In this document: one piece after another, positions 22,395-24,525 of the stretch
How positions within the stretch are numbered: position 1 is the first letter of the stretch
Layout: the number at the start of each line of letters is the position of its first letter
Virus record (IMG/VR): IMGVR_UViG_3300047379_000050
Coordinates: 1 to 24,525 of that record
Length of the DNA stretch: 24,525 nt
Strand: one strand, 5' to 3'
From: a virus
Notes under the pieces: model-generated
The model's database searches: none
The model's input: only the letters and a program-made list of their open reading frames with translations
Told to the model about the DNA's origin: nothing
Position numbers and translations under genes: made by a program

Positions 22395-23426
22395 GTGGCA
22401 TCTAATAAGAAATCGGTCACGCTAAAGTATCCTGAGAAATTACCCTTTGCGGAGAAGGGTAGGGGAGCAGCTGATAGTTATCAAGCAGAATATGCAGATT
22501 ATATAAAATTTTCTAGATATCAATTTAAGAATAGTGGTGGTCCTCAATACTTTAACGTACCAGACAATTCAAATAAAACTAATAAGGAGTTAATTACATC
22601 TGCTTATATTGCAATGCCGTCGTCGCTCTCTGCCGACTACGGTGTTAACTATCAGCAGGCAAACTTAGGTGCTTTAGGTAAAGCAGCAGTTGGTGCATTA
22701 GCATCAGAAAGTTCTGGAGAAATTGCTGCAACTCTTCAAGAAGCAGCAAAAGCAGGTTTACCTGAATCTGCATTCAACAACCTATCTCAAGGCATCCAGG
22801 GTGTTGGTGGACTGATCGGTCTGAATACCGATGGCATCTCTCCTAATATGCTATCTGCAATCTCTCAAGGTAAAGTATTCAATCCTTACTCAGAACAAGT
22901 ATTTCAGGGTGTAGGATTTAGAAGTTTTAACTTTAACTTCAAGATGGTTGCTAGAAGTGAGAAAGAAGCACAAAGCATTCAAGATATTCTTGAGATGTTT
23001 AAGACTGGACTACTGCCCTCATATGGTTCTGGTGGCAGTGGTAAGGGAGGATCTCTTGGAGGTCTACTGACTAAAAGTGGTGCCAATCAAAGATTCTTGA
23101 ATGTGCCAGATAAGTTTCTGATTCAATTTATTAGAGTTGGAGAAGATTCATTATCATCACAAGCACTTGATCACTTCAAGATTGATTACTGTGTATGTAC
23201 CGCTATGAGTGTAAACTATACTCCAGATGGTCAATATGTCGCAATCAAAAATGAACGCTTGAAGAAAGCGTACAGAGCACAGAACAAAAATCTAAGTTCT
23301 GGTTCTCCAGATAATATGACTCAAGGTCAAGCACCTGGGATGATCTATGTCCCTGCAATTACCTTAGATCTTCAGTTTACTGAAACATCTATCATCACTC
23401 AAGAAAAAGCAATCGCTGGATACTAA
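22395..23426 (+). CDS. gp48: Baseplate tail tube cap protein gp48
   Basis: 343 residues (T4 gp48 has 364), starting at a GTG. It opens MASNKKSVTLKYPEKLPFAE and continues with YIKFSRYQF near residue 35. The middle is Ala/Gly-rich helix (LGALGKAAVGALASESSGEI), then FQGVGFRSFNFNFKMVARSE, a tube-type strand pattern, a Gly/Ser loop (about 212-225) and MSVNYTPDGQY near the end. gp48 sits on the hub with gp54 to start the tail tube. No ATG lies near this point and the late promoter spacing favours the GTG. The stop overlaps the gp53 ATG by 1 bp (TAATG). First gene of the only plus-strand operon. Confidence 0.85.
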   Translation: MASNKKSVTLKYPEKLPFAEKGRGAADSYQAEYADYIKFSRYQFKNSGGPQYFNVPDNSNKTNKELITSAYIAMPSSLSADYGVNYQQANLGALGKAAVGALASESSGEIAATLQEAAKAGLPESAFNNLSQGIQGVGGLIGLNTDGISPNMLSAISQGKVFNPYSEQVFQGVGFRSFNFNFKMVARSEKEAQSIQDILEMFKTGLLPSYGSGGSGKGGSLGGLLTKSGANQRFLNVPDKFLIQFIRVGEDSLSSQALDHFKIDYCVCTAMSVNYTPDGQYVAIKNERLKKAYRAQNKNLSSGSPDNMTQGQAPGMIYVPAITLDLQFTETSIITQEKAIAGY

Positions 23427-24379
23427 TGCCTGCATATTTCTCATATCTACCTAACATTTACGTTGGCACGGGAACATCCTCAGATGCCAAGCAAGAGTAT
23501 GTTGTTGTCAAAAATATCTTCCGTAGGGTAAAAGCACGAGAGGATCTAAACAAATATACTGAGTTCTTTGAACAAGTATCTATTGAAGATGGGCAAATGC
23601 CATGGCAGATTGCTGAAGAATACTATGGAGATCCTGAACTAGATTGGGTTGTACTCCTCACCAATAATATCATTGATATGTATGGTCAATGGCCCGTAAG
23701 TAGAAGGGAATTGGAATACTATACATCGCAGAAATATGATAACGTAGATGGAGTTCATCATTATGAAACTAATGAGATTAAATGGAACGACATTGTAATG
23801 GTTGAGAAGGGAACTATTGTTGATGAATTTTTCTCTTACAAAAACCCAGATGGAACTGTCATTAGTGGTCTAAATGCAAGACTGCCTGTAAGTAACTGGG
23901 AACATGAATATTTTCAGAATGAACTTAAAAGAAATATCTACATTACACTTCCAACTGCATTAGATGCATTCATTGAAGAATTTGATGATTTGATTGGATA
24001 CGAAGCGAGTGATGAACTTGACGAGAATGGTGTTAAGAAGACCAAATTGTCTATCTCAAGTAGGTTCCTGAGCAAATCAAGTGGTGGTGGTATTGGTCGT
24101 CAATACACTGCAACGTATACTGGAACTGGTAGAACAATCACTAATCTACAGGTTGCTACATCAGGTAGTACTAGTGGTGTATCATTTACGACTGTTCAGG
24201 CAGACGCTTCAACAGGAATACAAGTTGCTTCATCTTCCTCCTCAAGTGGAAGTACAGCATCAACCTCTAGCAGTAGTTCTTCCTCTAGTAGCAGTAGTAG
24301 TAGTAGTAGTTCTTCTAGTAGCAGTAGTTCTAGCAGCGGTAGTTCTGGAAGTTCTGGTGGTGGATACGGCGGATATTAG
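23426..24379 (+). CDS. gp53: Baseplate wedge protein gp53 with poly-serine C-terminal tail
   Basis: 317 residues, longer than T4 gp53 (196). The conserved part is residues 1 to about 200: MPAYFSYLPNIYVGTG, VKNIFRRVKARED, and MPWQIAEEYYGDPELDWVVL followed by NNIIDMYGQWPVS, the gp53 LysM-like pattern. Residues about 205-270 are Gly/Thr-rich. About 270-317 is almost pure Ser followed by GSSGGGYGGY. The serine run uses both TCN and AGY codons. gp53 joins wedges together and to the hub in T4. The tail is an extra feature, perhaps a flexible linker. The gene is followed at once by a strong terminator. Confidence 0.88.
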   Translation: MPAYFSYLPNIYVGTGTSSDAKQEYVVVKNIFRRVKAREDLNKYTEFFEQVSIEDGQMPWQIAEEYYGDPELDWVVLLTNNIIDMYGQWPVSRRELEYYTSQKYDNVDGVHHYETNEIKWNDIVMVEKGTIVDEFFSYKNPDGTVISGLNARLPVSNWEHEYFQNELKRNIYITLPTALDAFIEEFDDLIGYEASDELDENGVKKTKLSISSRFLSKSSGGGIGRQYTATYTGTGRTITNLQVATSGSTSGVSFTTVQADASTGIQVASSSSSSGSTASTSSSSSSSSSSSSSSSSSSSSSSSSGSSGSSGGGYGGY

Positions 24380-24384
24380 ATACT

Positions 24385-24412
24385 AAAAAACCTCCCCTTG
24401 GGGAGGTTTTTT
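24385..24412. terminator. Bidirectional intrinsic terminator
   Basis: A perfect inverted repeat: CCTCCC and GGGAGG around a CTTG tetraloop, flanked by A6 on the left and T7 on the right, so it can work on both strands. It lies 6 bp after the gp53 stop and between convergent genes. Confidence 0.9.
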
Positions 24413-24433
24413 TATGACATGAGGTTAGGTTTC

Positions 24434-24525
24434 TTATTCTTTTAATACTCTTTTACAGATACGTTTACAATACTGCTGGGTATCATCACATTCAATTAGA
24501 CAATCAAAGTAATCATTGATCAACT
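24434..24525 (-). CDS. Small Cys-rich protein with twin CX3C motif (partial, N-terminus outside window)
   Basis: The frame is open from the right edge to a TAA at 24434-24436. The visible end, about 29 residues, includes DYFDCLIECDDTQQYCKRIC and finishes KRVLKE. The four cysteines form two C-x3-C pairs six residues apart, the spacing of disulfide-linked helical hairpins. Small proteins of this type recur in cyanophages (recollection). It converges on gp53, with the terminator between. Function unknown; the start is not visible. Confidence 0.55.
   Translation of the reverse strand, partial: LINDYFDCLIECDDTQQYCKRICKRVLKE

Noticed and set aside
22364-22420. N-terminal extension of gp4 (open frame to 22420)
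   Set aside because: The known gp4 start MHYRGKY is at 22363; the extension would cross both late promoters and overlap gp48 on the other strand.
24081-24386. Val/Leu-rich frame overlapping the end of gp53
   Set aside because: It is the shifted reading of the serine repeat.

Overview
The window is a segment of a T4-like cyanophage genome (a myovirus of marine Synechococcus or Prochlorococcus). The evidence is T4-type baseplate and tail genes (gp4, gp5, gp26/gp51, gp27, gp48, gp53, gp54), T4-type late promoters (TATAAATA and variants), AT-rich and tightly packed genes, and genes typical of cyanophages: a CP12-like regulator and a CpeT-like phycobiliprotein lyase. These assignments rest on reading motifs and gene order; no database search was run.

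Layout, left to right. 1-6457: three large virion structural genes on the minus strand; the leftmost runs off the window edge. 6481-7912: eight tiny, chained or overlapping minus-strand genes of unknown function. 7934-9380: accessory genes (2OG-Fe(II) oxygenase-like, CpeT-like, a Phd/YefM-antitoxin-like protein, one unknown). 9388-11883: gp5, the baseplate spike. 11904-12829: a second oxygenase-like gene, a tRNA-Val with a near-consensus sigma70 promoter, and CP12. 12862-14199: gp27 hub. 14199-20077: two tandem paralogous giant tail proteins, one with a lambda-lysozyme-like domain and one with an M15 peptidase domain. 20083-20978: gp26 followed by a gp51-like frame that lacks a start codon and seems to be reached by a -1 ribosomal frameshift. 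21003-22363: gp54 and gp4. At 22361-22394 two late promoters point in opposite directions; the plus-strand unit then carries gp48 and gp53, closed by a terminator at 24385-24412. A minus-strand Cys-rich mini-gene enters from the right edge.

How it works together: the core set builds the baseplate hub and tail-tube start (gp27, gp5, gp26/51, gp48, gp54, gp53, tape-measure-like proteins). The cell-wall-cutting function that T4 places in gp5 appears to have moved into the two giant paralogues. Between hub genes sit host-metabolism genes (CP12, acting on the Calvin cycle; CpeT, acting on light-harvesting pigments), oxygenase-like genes and a tRNA.

The most notable observations are the gp26-gp51 frameshift signal, the split of two peptidoglycan hydrolases over duplicated tail proteins together with loss of the gp5 lysozyme, the interlocked divergent late promoters, and the tRNA/oxygenase insert with its own host-type promoter. 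No gene-free stretch longer than 300 bases, insertion sequence or CRISPR array was seen.
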